A DNA stretch of 57,101 nucleotides, from assembly GCA_026389265.1 (NCBI GenBank), contig JAPLIE010000112.1, positions 1 to 57,101 on the forward strand, in the 5' to 3' direction. The notes beneath the pieces were generated by a model. The model was not told the origin of the DNA. It did not search any database and worked only from the letters and a program-made list of their open reading frames with translations. Shown here one piece after another: positions 15,958 through 25,433 of this stretch. Made by a program: the position numbers and the translations under genes. The stretch is from Cyanobacteriota bacterium. Its GTDB lineage: Bacteria > Cyanobacteriota > Cyanobacteriia > PCC-6307 > Cyanobiaceae. Position 1 is the first letter of the stretch; each line of letters opens with the position of its first letter.

Positions 15958-18780
15958 TCAGACGGTGGAGTGGCGCGTGATCCGTTGCAGCTGAGAGGTT
16001 TCCAAGGCCAGGACGCGGCGGGCGAAGTCGGGATCACGTTCCAGCGTGGTGTCGAAGCAATCGACCGGCACGGCAAGAACGCGGGTGCCGCTGGTCTCCG
16101 CCACGATCGTGTTCTCGGTGGTGCCGTGGCTGAGCACCTCCAATTCATCCAGCACCTCGCCGGGCTGCATGCGGCTGACTCGCAGGCCTTCGTCGCCACG
16201 CACCTCGACGCGGGCGACCCCCTCGATCAGCAACAACAACTCCCGGCAGGTGTCGCCCGCCTCGGTGATGGCCGCGCCAGGCTCGTAGCGGCGGATCTCG
16301 GACTGATCCGCCAGCAGATCGAGGGTGTCGGCCCAGGTGCGCCGGAAGAAGTCGCTCGTGGCCAGCACCACCCGTTTCTCCAGATCAGGCAGATCCGCCA
16401 GCGCCGCTGGAGGGCTCAGGGCCAGCAGCTGGTCCACCGTGCGGCCAAGCCAGGCAGGGGTTGATGGCCTGCGAAGGCGAGCGCTGCAGGCCTGCCCCCG
16501 TTGAGGATCGAGGTCGCTCAACAGCACCAGAGCAGAAGCAGCCACACTGGGCTCGGGATCCTCCACCAGCTGCTCCAGCTGCGCCAAGGTCTGGGCTCGG
16601 GAGGACTGCTGCAGGGCAGGTTCCAAGGCCGCAGGCTGACGCCGCAGCGTGGCCAGCAGGTCGGCGGGCAGGCTGTCGCGCCAACGCGGCTCGGCCAGCA
16701 GCGGCTCAAGGCAGTCGAGGGTCAGTTGCTGCAGGCGGTGCACTTGTGCCTCCCGATCCGATCCCGCTGGCATCAGGGCGAGGGAGCGCAGGATCCCCTC
16801 CAGGCAAAGCTCCTCGCGATGGCGCAACCGCTCTTCAAGCAGGGACACGAGCAGCGGCTGGTGTTGCAGTTCCGCTGCGGTCATGGCCCGCAGGCTGAGA
16901 TGCAGCGGCGCCAACCTGTCGAGAAGAAGGTCGGCGCGGTGGGCCGCTCCGCTGACGGGGTCGAGGATCTCGATGGCTTCGGCTTCCTCAGCGGCAGAGA
17001 TGGAGAATTGGCGCACCAGCGCAGCGAGCTCGTTCTGAGCGCTGGTGCCGCCGTCCTGGACCATGTCCGTGGTGCCCGCCCCAGCAAACTGCTGTTGCAG
17101 CCGCAGCACCCGCTCGAGCGAACGGCGGTAGCCGCTCAGGCGCACCTGGTCCTCCAGGCTGCGGCGCTGGTCCGGGTCCAACAGGGATGGATCCTCGACA
17201 CCCAGTTCCTCGAGCAGGAGGCGATGTTCATCATCAGAGATGCCGAGCTCCTGGCGCATCCGCCGCAGAACGTCGAGGCTGCTGGCGATGTTCACGTAGC
17301 CCTCGGCCAGGGCGTCGCGCACCACGCCTTTGTAGGCCTCATGCCGCTGGTCGTTGCCGAACTCGGGCAGCACCCTGGCGAGCACGTACAACTCGTCGGG
17401 GTTGAGATCGCTGAGGCTGCGGCCCTCCAGGAAGCGCCCCAGGTTGAGGCTGAGCTTGGCGAGCTGCTTGCGGAAGCGCTCCGCCAGGTTCTCACGGCTG
17501 TAGAGCGCCGGACTGCGATGCCAGTTGCGCACCAGCCACAGGGAGCTCGTCGCCACCAGGGCCATGTCGAACAGGTACTGCACCCAGGCCGGCGTCAGCA
17601 GCAACAGCGGCCGGCCGGCGAACAGAAAGAAAACGTTGAACACAAGGAAGGTGGCCGCCAGGAAGACCCGATGGCGGATCAGGGTCTTGTCCGGCTCGGA
17701 ACCCTGACGGCGCGCCCGATGGCGCATCCAGGCCTCGATGGCCCGCCCGGCCAGCCAGCCGAGCCAGGTGAACAGTCCGAGCACCAGCGGCACGGCCACC
17801 AGCCGCGGCAGCGGAATCGGCTGGCCGAAGAGAAACAGCCCTGGGCTGAGCAGTTGCGCCAGCTGATCGCTCTGGCGGACCCAGGCGCCGGAGAAGTAGT
17901 AGTCCCAGTTGCCGGCGTAGAGGTAGTAGTACAGGAAATAACCGACCACCAGGCCCACATAGCCGTAGCGCTCGAAGCGGAAGGCCGGGCTCTGCAGGCG
18001 TTCCCAGTACATGCGCTCCGCGTCGATATCGATGCAGGGCTTCTGGCAGGCGACGCAGGCGCTCTGCTCCTCGCCGCCACCATCCTGTGTGCGGCACATC
18101 GACTGAGTGATCGGGGTGTCACTCATGTGGGCGCGACTGCCCAGCAACCCACCCGGTGTGGAATAGATCGCCTGTACGGGTGCCATCGGGCAGAAGTACT
18201 GGCACCAGGCCTTGCCGCCATAGAGCCAGCCCACGGCAACGGCCGCTGCAATCGTGAACAGCAGCCAGCCGGCCAGCACCAGGCGATCGGCGTTGAAGAA
18301 GAGGATGCGGCCGCACAAGCCCACAAACAGCCAGCCGAACTGAAGTGCCGGATAGTGCCTGGCCAGCCAGGAGTCGGGCGGTACCCGCGCCAACTGGGGG
18401 CGGTGCTCACCGCTCTTGGGATTGCGCTTCTGGGTCTGGCGCTGCCAGCCCAGAGCCCGGGGGATCTGGGAGAGGAAGGAGAGCGGGCAGATCCGCCGCC
18501 AGAGCTCATGGCCGAACACCAGCAGGATGAAGATCGCCGCCGGCACCACGGCACCCCAGAAGATCGTTGTGCCCAGGGGGTAGGGGGCTTCCACCAGGCA
18601 GCGACCCTGCACCTCCACGCAGGTGAGCGGCAGCCGCAGCGGGCTCCAGGGGTGCTCCGGACTGGTGAAGCGGGCCGTGAACGGATCGAAGAACAGCGAA
18701 CCGATGATCAGTAGCCAGCCGGTGGTGAGCAGCCACCTCAGCCAGTGCATGCGGGTCTCGCTCAACCGCGAACCGGCCAT
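15958..18780 (-). CDS. Membrane 4Fe-4S (NapH/CcoG-like) protein fused to a cyclic-nucleotide-binding domain
   Basis: I prefer ATG 18780 (MAGSRLSETRMHW), giving 940 residues; an upstream ATG at 18819 is in frame. The N-terminal half has about eight hydrophobic segments and cysteine motifs of the NapH/polyferredoxin type: RICPLSFLSQIP, CQYFCPMAPVQ and CVACQKPC. These suggest one or two iron-sulfur clusters near the membrane. Residues from about 480 to 780 are soluble and helical, with HEAT-like leucine-rich stretches. The last 130 residues form a Crp-type cyclic-nucleotide-binding fold (RYEPGAAITEAGDTCRELLLLIEGVARVEV). The expected role is membrane redox chemistry gated by a nucleotide or another ligand, but this is inference. 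It is a single gene with no close same-strand partner except the interrupted GGDEF-EAL gene upstream. Confidence 0.8.
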   Translation of the reverse strand: MAGSRLSETRMHWLRWLLTTGWLLIIGSLFFDPFTARFTSPEHPWSPLRLPLTCVEVQGRCLVEAPYPLGTTIFWGAVVPAAIFILLVFGHELWRRICPLSFLSQIPRALGWQRQTQKRNPKSGEHRPQLARVPPDSWLARHYPALQFGWLFVGLCGRILFFNADRLVLAGWLLFTIAAAVAVGWLYGGKAWCQYFCPMAPVQAIYSTPGGLLGSRAHMSDTPITQSMCRTQDGGGEEQSACVACQKPCIDIDAERMYWERLQSPAFRFERYGYVGLVVGYFLYYYLYAGNWDYYFSGAWVRQSDQLAQLLSPGLFLFGQPIPLPRLVAVPLVLGLFTWLGWLAGRAIEAWMRHRARRQGSEPDKTLIRHRVFLAATFLVFNVFFLFAGRPLLLLTPAWVQYLFDMALVATSSLWLVRNWHRSPALYSRENLAERFRKQLAKLSLNLGRFLEGRSLSDLNPDELYVLARVLPEFGNDQRHEAYKGVVRDALAEGYVNIASSLDVLRRMRQELGISDDEHRLLLEELGVEDPSLLDPDQRRSLEDQVRLSGYRRSLERVLRLQQQFAGAGTTDMVQDGGTSAQNELAALVRQFSISAAEEAEAIEILDPVSGAAHRADLLLDRLAPLHLSLRAMTAAELQHQPLLVSLLEERLRHREELCLEGILRSLALMPAGSDREAQVHRLQQLTLDCLEPLLAEPRWRDSLPADLLATLRRQPAALEPALQQSSRAQTLAQLEQLVEDPEPSVAASALVLLSDLDPQRGQACSARLRRPSTPAWLGRTVDQLLALSPPAALADLPDLEKRVVLATSDFFRRTWADTLDLLADQSEIRRYEPGAAITEAGDTCRELLLLIEGVARVEVRGDEGLRVSRMQPGEVLDELEVLSHGTTENTIVAETSGTRVLAVPVDCFDTTLERDPDFARRVLALETSQLQRITRHSTV

Positions 18781-18848
18781 CGGTTGAGATCGGAAGGAGT
18801 CGAACGTTAACCAGCCCACCGCAGGCCTGACTGGGCTGATCCGATGGC

Positions 18849-21104
18849 TCAGGCTGGGTGGTTCACCATCGCCTCGGCCATCACCTGCGCAAAGGGCTCG
18901 GGGCGGTGCAGGTGATAGCCCTGGGCGTCATGCACGCCGATCTGGCGCAGGCGCTGCAGCACCGCCTCCGACTCCACGAATTCGGCCACGGTGCGCAGAC
19001 CGATCACCTCGGCCACCTCGACGAAGCAGCGCACCGCCACATCGTCGAGGGGGTTATCGATCACGCCGGTCACGAACTGGCCGTCGATCTTCAGGTAGGT
19101 CACGGAAAGGTTCTTGAGGGTGCCAAAGGAGGCCATGCCCGAGCCGAAGTCATCGAGAGCCACGGTGCAGCCATGGCGACGGGCGATGGTAATGAAGTCC
19201 ATGGCGGCCGCCACGTTGGTGATGGCGGCGGTTTCGGTGATCTCAAAGCACAACCGGTGGCTAATGGCGGGTCCGGCGTCGGCCAGCGCCCCATCCAGCA
19301 CCTGCACAAAGCTCGGATCCACCACCTACAGACCCGACACATTCAGGCTGATCCGGTCGATCCCCTCCAGGGAAGCCTGGGCGGCCAGCAACGCAATCGT
19401 TTTCTGCAGCACCCACTGGTCGAGGCGGGTGATCAGCTGAAACCGTTCGGCCGGCGGCAGGAAGGCCCCCGGCAGCACCAAGGCACCGTCGGGCTCGCGG
19501 ATGCGCAGCAGCAGTTCCGCCCGCAGGGCATCGCCATCGGCGGGGTTGAGGGGCACGATCCGCTGGGCATGGAGTTCGAGGCAGTCGTCGTCGAGGGCCC
19601 GCTGCAACCGGGTCACCCAGCGCATCGCCTGGTTGCGGCTGATCAGGTCCGCATCGCCCTCACCCCGGGTGTGCCAACGGTTGCGGCCCGACTCCTTGGC
19701 CGCGAAACAGCTGGTGTCGGCAGCCTGCATCACAGCATCGGGATCAAAGCCTTGGCCCACCAGGGGCACCACACCGATGCTCACGCCGATGCGGAAGCGT
19801 TGTTCCGCCCCCAGAAAGCGGAAGTCCTCAAGCGCCCGGATGATCCGCCCGGCGATCGCCTCGGCCTCCGCCACCGTGCAGTGGGGTAGGAGCAGGCCGA
19901 ACTCATCCCCACCCAGACGGGCCAGACTCACCTCGGGGTTGCAGAATGATTCCAGGAGCCGGGCCACCTGCACCAGCAGGCGATCGCCAGCGGCATGGCC
20001 GGCGGCGTCGTTGATGATCTTGAATTGGTCGAGGTCGATATAGAGAAGCGCGTGGCCCGGCTGGCCCGGCTGGCCCGGCTCGGGCGGCAGCTGCAGGCAC
20101 TCGCTGAGGCAGGCATCGAAGGCCCGGCGGTTGAGCAGCTCGGTGAGGGCGTCGTGGCTGGCCTGGTGCAGAAGCTCAGCCCGAAGGGCCACTTCGGTGG
20201 TCACGTCCTGAACGAAACCGAGGAAACCGGTGATCGCTCCGGATGAATCCCGCAAGGCCTTGGCCTGGGAATGCACGTTGATCACACTGCCGTCGCGGCG
20301 CAGCAGCCGAAAGCCCATCTCAAAGTCCCGCGCTTCCTCCGCCGCCTGGATCCACTTGGCAAACACCGGGGTCTGATCCTCCGGATGGATGGTGTCGGCC
20401 CAGCCGCTGCCCAGGCTCTCCTCCTGGCTGAGGCCGAAGATCTCCTGCCAGCGCGGATTGGTGAAACTGCAGGCTCCCGCGCCATCGGTGGCGTACAGAC
20501 CGATCGGCATGCCGGAACTGATCCGCTCAGCCTCCTGCCGCAACTCCGCCTCCGCCAGCAGGGCACGCCGCCCCTCCAACAGATGCACGGCGGTGCGGCC
20601 GAGCTGGCGCAGCACTTGGCGCTGCTGATCACTGAGCCGAAGCGGCTGACGGGCGATCACGCAAAGGGTGCCCACGGCAGCACCATCGGCCAGGTGCAGG
20701 GGGGCACCGGCATAGAAGCGGATGTGGGGATCGCCCGTGACCAGGGGACTGCTGGCGAAACGGGGATCGAGCAGGGCGTCCTCCACCACGAAAAGGTCGG
20801 GCTGCTCGATCGCGTGGGTGCAGAAGGAGATGGCCCGGGGGGTCTCGCGCACCCCCTCCAAGCCCACATTGGCCTTGTACCACTGGCGATCGTGATCGAT
20901 CAGGCTGATCAGGGCGATCGGCGTGCAACAGATCGCCGAGGCCGCCAGCACCAGGCCATCGAAGGAGGCCTCCGCCATGCTGTTGAGCACATTCAGCCTG
21001 TCGAGGCTTTGCTGCCGGCTGGCCTCACGGTCCACGTCTGTCTCTTGAGGCTCCTCAGGCACGGAGGTGATCTGATCGTTGCTGGATCCCTGGCCCAACA
21101 TCAC
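18849..21104 (-). pseudogene. GAF-PAS-GGDEF-EAL cyclic-di-GMP enzyme gene with in-frame TAG in the EAL domain
   Basis: The first part (21104-19326, 592 residues) holds a GAF domain (about 40-175), a PAS domain (about 195-305) and a GGDEF domain with intact GGDEF at 398-402. It then runs into an EAL domain with AELLLRI as the EAL motif, and stops at TAG 19328-19326 after SLNVSGL. The same frame resumes at once as VVDPSFVQVLDGAL and continues to 18849 with the EAL core, including FEITETA and LDDFGSGMASF. No ribosome site precedes the second part. As written, the cyclase half could still be made, with a truncated phosphodiesterase half. Either a real nonsense mutation or a base error; the full product would be 751 residues. 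Confidence 0.82.
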
Positions 21105-21748
21105 ACGATCTAAAGATATTGTACAGGAAGGAAGCAGGAACGCTACTGGTCTTTACAGGAGGCAAACCAAATAAGAACTTAAACAAAGGCAAGGGAAGTT
21201 TCAAGACCTGGGATTGATCGGGGCCGTTGATACTGGAAATTGTTTTGCAACTGATTCCGAAATCGCCTAGACATTGACGCGGCACAGATGACGATCGATT
21301 GCAAAGGCAGCCAACAACGAGCTTCCGTAAACCAAAATCTTTTGCAAGTCACTCTTTCCCACTTTAGCTCCCGATGACGGATGTTGGCACCTCAAGCCAT
21401 CAACCTCCGTTTCCAATAAACACTCTGAGAAGGCTGCCCGCCAGGCCCGCGGCGGCTGAATGCGCAGACCCGCTGAAAGGCGCTGAGCCCCACCGCCCGG
21501 ATCAGTGGCCGCGCACGCGGTAACCGGGATCACCACAAGCCCTTGGCAACTGGAGCCCGGCCCTCCTGCACCATGAGCGACGGTTCCAGGTGGTGGCCCG
21601 GGCTCCAGCCGGGAACGCCCTGCCCCGCTCCTGGACCGCCGCCAAGCTCGCCGGCGTCCCCCAGGTCTTCACCAGCCAGGGACCGACGCCGTCATCGCCG
21701 CGGAGGAGTTGCCGAGACCGACCAGAAGGGGACAGACAATGAGTGTTT
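21105..21748. other. Intergenic region without a supported gene
   Basis: This 640-base stretch has only short frames without recognisable protein. From about 21570 to 21690 the plus strand reads RRFQVVARAPAGNALPRSW followed by TAAKLAGVPQVFTSQG in one frame, which looks protein-like and may be the remnant of a lost gene, but I cannot assign it. The first 250 bases are AT-richer and may include the promoter of the GGDEF-EAL gene. Confidence 0.5.
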
Positions 21749-23727
21749 CTAAAGCTTCAAGCCGCTTTGGAGAAGCTGACGCCTTAGCTCAGGGCCAAGT
21801 TGCTGAGCTGCCCCAGGGAATAGATGACTTTCATCTTGATAGATGGGCGTGCCATCATCGAGTTTTCGTGGGCATTGCTCAACGGGGCACAATTGATTAC
21901 GGATCGAGAAGTGATACACATTAGAATTCCCCTCCATGAGCGATGCAATAAACTGATCGTAACGCAATAGGCTCTGATAATTCCTGGAATGGCGCTTTAT
22001 GATTAGACATGCTGCATTACTTGCTTTTTTTGAATGCCAAGCCTATAGGGCAGGAGCCCATCTTTGCATGCATTATCGTTGGCTTGGGCCAGGTATAAGT
22101 CATCCATGAGTACCAGCTTGGCGTCGCGATTGGCCAGACTGCTTGCCAGGGTTGAGATATGGTCTTTTAGCTTTGGGCTAACTAAGGCATCACTTACTAT
22201 AAACCCAAGAAAAACAAGGTCGTTGCCTTGAATATTACTTTCAATAAAGTTTTTGACCTCTTTTCCATAGATATGGCATCCCTTTTTCTTTGATGTTTCG
22301 TCTGTGGTTGCAGAGGGTTCGTAGCTGCAGCCCCACATGGTCAAATAGTCAACATCCCAATCTGGCAGGGCTGCTCGAATGGCAGGAGTGTACTGCTCCG
22401 AATGGCTGTTACCGATGATGACTGCGTGGCGGCGATTGGGCGCAAGAGTGATGCATTGCGCAATTTTGTTACCTATACTTGCTTGGGTGACTACTGAGAC
22501 GTGACAGGGCTTTCTGGTTGAGCCAATCCAGTTATGCTGCCTGAAGAGCTCTTGCTGTTGGGCGGGATAGATGGAAAGGATAAGACGTTGAGATATTGCG
22601 ATAACGCTGATTAACACTGCTGGGATTGCAATGCCTTTGCCCAGGATGCTGGCATTCGTCCCCCCCCCCCCCCCCACTTGGCATGCCTGAAGGGGCTCTC
22701 AATATAACGATAACTTACATATCCAACCACCAGACTTACGGTCACAATGGCAACTTCATTCAGCCAGCCTTGATGGAGACCAAGCGATCGAGCAATGTAT
22801 AGGATTGACCAGTGCCATAGATAGAGTGAATAGGAAATTTTTCCTAAGAAGATGGAAGGCCTGAACAGAAGTGGATTGAGGTGTGGATAACTTGTCTGTC
22901 CAGCAAAAATCAATGCCGAAGTCGTCGCGACGACGACGGGAGTCATTTGACCAGCTTTGGCCAGGGGGGCGAACAGGCTGGCCAGAAGTGCGATTACAAG
23001 CACTGGCTGTGCAGCCGCCATCAAGCGAGGCCAGCGCATGGTGAGTTGACGTTGGCTCAACGCCAGACAGGTGAGAACACCAGCACCAAGCTCCCAGAAA
23101 CGAGATGGCATCAGGAATAAAGCAGCCCAATAATCCGTTTTCGCTAGATAAACGTAGTTGACAAAAGACAGGCAACTGAGAACGGAAATAGCAATGAAAA
23201 TCTTGCTGACTCGATAACCATGAAATCGAAGCAGTATCCAAAGAATACCTGGAAATAAAAAGTAAAATTGCTCTTCAACTCCTAGAGACCAAGTCTGGAG
23301 AAAAGCATTGGCGCCCGCTTCGGCAGCATTGTAATTTGTGCCAATATTATAGAGATATACATTGGAGAAGCCGACCAGCGCGAATCTGCCGGTAGAGAGT
23401 GAATCCTGGGGCGAAATCGAAACACAAATGACGATCAGGCTCGTTATCGCTACGCAAGCCGCCAAGGCTGGCATTAAGCGCTTGATGCGACGGCTATAAA
23501 AATCAGCCAGAAATTTCTTGAATCCAGCACCAGGGTTTACTGCGTGGTATCTGAATAAGGAAAGAGTGATGACGAATCCAGAAATGACGAAAAAAATGTC
23601 AACGCCAAGGTGCCCGCTGCTAAGCAGTGATGGATTAACATGATTGATGATCACTGCCACAACGGCAAGCGCTCTCAATGCCGTCGATATCAGCTCGGTA
23701 AGAAACGTTGTTTTGCTGCGTGGACAT
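21749..23727 (-). pseudogene. OafA-type O-acyltransferase with SGNH domain, frame broken three times
   Basis: The gene starts at ATG 23727 (MSTQQNNVSYRADIDGI). A one-base shift near 23680 leads to RALAVVAVIINHVNPSLLSS and a typical multi-helix acyltransferase-3 domain ending YIESPFRHAKW. A run of 16 C on the plus strand (22660-22675) then breaks the frame. The SGNH part continues in another frame with HAVIIGNSHSEQY (catalytic Ser motif). A third shift near 22010-22020 leads to RYDQFIASLMEG and the closing IYQDESHLFPGAA, which holds the catalytic Asp-His pair. Acyltransferases of this family acetylate cell-surface polysaccharides. The whole gene is visibly AT-richer than its neighbours, which suggests transfer. 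Frames broken by single indels could be real decay, phase variation at the C tract, or assembly errors. Confidence 0.82.
22660..22675. repeat. Homopolymer tract of 16 C (poly-G on the coding strand)
   Basis: Sixteen consecutive C bases lie inside the acyltransferase gene at the boundary between the membrane domain and the SGNH domain. Tract length decides which frame is read across this boundary, the layout of a slipped-strand contingency locus. No other mononucleotide run of this length occurs in the window. Confidence 0.9.
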
Positions 23728-24110
23728 TTTCGGTGAATCCGCTAAAGAAAAACCTGCGCTGTGGGCAACCGCTTTGGGTGGCATTGAGTCTGAATTCATT
23801 TGGTCGTCAATGACAGCAGATCATGATTTGTTCACTGCCAACCCGTTGCCTGAGCAAAGACGTGTTTCAGAATGAATCGCGATCAACAGATTTCAAACAA
23901 TATCTTAACTCAAACCCAACTTCGCTCCGCCGCTAGATCTTCAAGGCTGGCCACGCCGTTCAGCCGACTCGGTGCAGCTTCCGTTCTCGTGCCACCTGAT
24001 GCAGGGCACCGGCGCCAGAGCTCCCTCAACGCCACCCTGATCGAACAGATCACCAGCCCCCTGCTGCACTGAAGGAACTGGCCGGGGCGGCGGGGCCATC
24101 CCGAGCGCCT
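23728..24110. other. Intergenic region without a supported gene
   Basis: About 380 bases upstream of the acyltransferase gene. A 66-codon frame at 23872-24072 on the plus strand has no recognisable features and I do not call it. The part next to the acyltransferase start is AT-rich and probably holds its promoter. Confidence 0.5.
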
Positions 24111-24155
24111 AACCAAAGGAGCGAGGGCACTAGAAACCAACGGAGCGAGGGCACT
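24111..24155. repeat. Two 21-base direct repeats with 24-base period
   Basis: Copies at 24111-24131 and 24135-24155 share GGAGCGAGGGCACT and the preceding AACCAA, with a single mismatch over 21 bases. They lie 45 bases downstream of the stop of the hypothetical gene at 24201, in intergenic DNA. No function can be assigned from the sequence. Confidence 0.7.
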
Positions 24156-24200
24156 CACGACGGGAGCGGGTCTGAGGCAAACGAAGACATCGGTAGAACC

Positions 24201-24746
24201 TCACCCCTCCACCAGCCGGCAGCGCAGCACCGCCAGCGCCTCAGCGGGAAGCCCCAAAAAGCGGTCCAACCAGGCTTCGCCGGTGGGCTCCACCACAGCC
24301 ACCCCCACCAACACCCCCCGCCCGTCGCGATCGAGCGGCACACCCACGGCGCTATGGCGCTGCCCCCGCGCCTCAGCGGTGACCAGCCGGGTGCCCACGA
24401 TCAGATCCGGTGCCCGATAAAGGCCAGCAACGGCAAACACAAACCGCGCCAAAAACTCCAGCTCCACCGCTCCGCTTTCCTGCTGCCAGCGCCCCTCCAA
24501 CCGTTGCGGCGTGATGCTGATCGAGAGCCCCGGCGGCAGGGGCAGCCCCAGCACCCGCGTGGTGCGCCAGGTGAGCGGCGGAATGGTGAGGCCCTCCGGC
24601 GCGAAGGCCAGCGGCCGCCAGCCCTCGCCATCCGGCGCCTCCAGCTGGCCGGTGCCGCCGCCGCCGCGGGCGTCGTAGCGGAAGCGGGGATAGCGGCCGA
24701 TCGCCAGACCGCAGCCGGCCTCCGTGGTGAGCTGCAAGGAGAGCAT
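24201..24746 (-). CDS. Conserved-looking hypothetical protein (181 residues)
   Basis: The frame runs from ATG 24746 (MLSLQLTTEAGCGLAIGRYP) without interruption. The protein has no signal peptide and no clear membrane helix. It is rich in Arg, Pro and Gly, with short hydrophobic beta-type stretches (LEFLARFVFAVAGLY, VLVGVAVVEPTG). I do not recognise the family. Single-copy cyanobacterial hypothetical proteins of this size and composition are common next to SnoaL-like genes. It is divergent from the SnoaL-like gene at 24962, and the 215 bases between them should hold both promoters. Confidence 0.6.
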   Translation of the reverse strand: MLSLQLTTEAGCGLAIGRYPRFRYDARGGGGTGQLEAPDGEGWRPLAFAPEGLTIPPLTWRTTRVLGLPLPPGLSISITPQRLEGRWQQESGAVELEFLARFVFAVAGLYRAPDLIVGTRLVTAEARGQRHSAVGVPLDRDGRGVLVGVAVVEPTGEAWLDRFLGLPAEALAVLRCRLVEG

Positions 24747-24961
24747 GGCGGCGAGCCGACGACTCGGCGATTCAACCGCAGATCAGCCAAGGCAGCGCTG
24801 GAGGCAACGCACCGCTCCCAGCACCGATGCCAGGCACCGAGGCCATCAACCATGCCCGTCGGCTCATCGACTTGCAGGACCAAGCCGCTGCGCCAGGCAG
24901 CTGAGCCACGGACAGTCCCCGGTTCCGATGAAATGGAACTCCCCCCATTTGTCGCCCAGCC

Positions 24962-25381
24962 ATGGATGCCGCCAGCCTGCGTGCCCTGTTCACCAAGCCC
25001 TACGGCGCTCCGGCCCCCACCGCCGAGCAATGGCGCGCGTTCTATGCGGATGATGTGCACTTCCAGGACCCCACCCAGGAACGCCAGGGCCTCACCGCCT
25101 ACCTCGAAGCCCAGGAAGGCCTGATCAAGCGCTGCGACGACGTGTTTCTCGAACCCGGTGCGGTGGCGATCGAGGCCAACACCGCCTTCATCGAATGGCG
25201 GATGGGCCTGAAGATCAAGGGCATCGAGTTCATCTACCCCGGCACCAGCCGCCTACTGTTCAACAGCGAAGGCAAGATCAGCGACCACCGCGACTACTTC
25301 GATTTCGTGGGTCCCACCTTCGAACCGGTTCCGGTGGTGGGAGGCTTCGTGCGCTGGCTATATGGGCGGTTCGTGGCCTGA
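24962..25381 (+). CDS. SnoaL-like / NTF2-like fold protein
   Basis: The 139-residue protein has the pattern of nuclear-transport-factor-2-like proteins: an N-terminal helix (SLRALFTKPYG), then WRAFYADDVHFQDPTQ, the helix YLEAQEGLIKRCDDV, and a beta-sheet ending with GKISDHRDYFDFVGP. The segment DHRDYFD is typical of SnoaL-like members. These cone-shaped folds bind small hydrophobic ligands or act as isomerases or hydrolases; the specific role cannot be read from sequence. Length is normal and no signal peptide is visible. Confidence 0.82.
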   Translation: MDAASLRALFTKPYGAPAPTAEQWRAFYADDVHFQDPTQERQGLTAYLEAQEGLIKRCDDVFLEPGAVAIEANTAFIEWRMGLKIKGIEFIYPGTSRLLFNSEGKISDHRDYFDFVGPTFEPVPVVGGFVRWLYGRFVA

Positions 25382-25433
25382 GGGCGGCGGGCGCTCCATA
25401 GGGTTCCCCAGCTCTCACCAGGCTGTTCCGGGA

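Noticed and set aside
16501-18714. A 737-codon plus-strand frame opposite the iron-sulfur/CNB gene
   Set aside because: The His/Gln/Gly-rich translation is typical of an antisense shadow; the minus-strand frame holds the motifs.
18849-19325. A separate EAL gene starting with GTG right after the TAG
   Set aside because: No ribosome-binding site precedes it and it begins in the middle of an EAL fold that continues the upstream frame.
21749-21967. Independent small gene on the minus strand
   Set aside because: Its sequence is the C-terminal end of the SGNH domain of the broken acyltransferase, including the Asp-His catalytic pair.
22660-22675. C run as a terminator or assembly gap filler
   Set aside because: There is no flanking stem, and the coding frames on both sides belong to one gene, so it is treated as a homopolymer tract within a gene.
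23872-24072. A 66-codon plus-strand gene
   Set aside because: No ribosome site, family likeness or neighbouring partner supports it.
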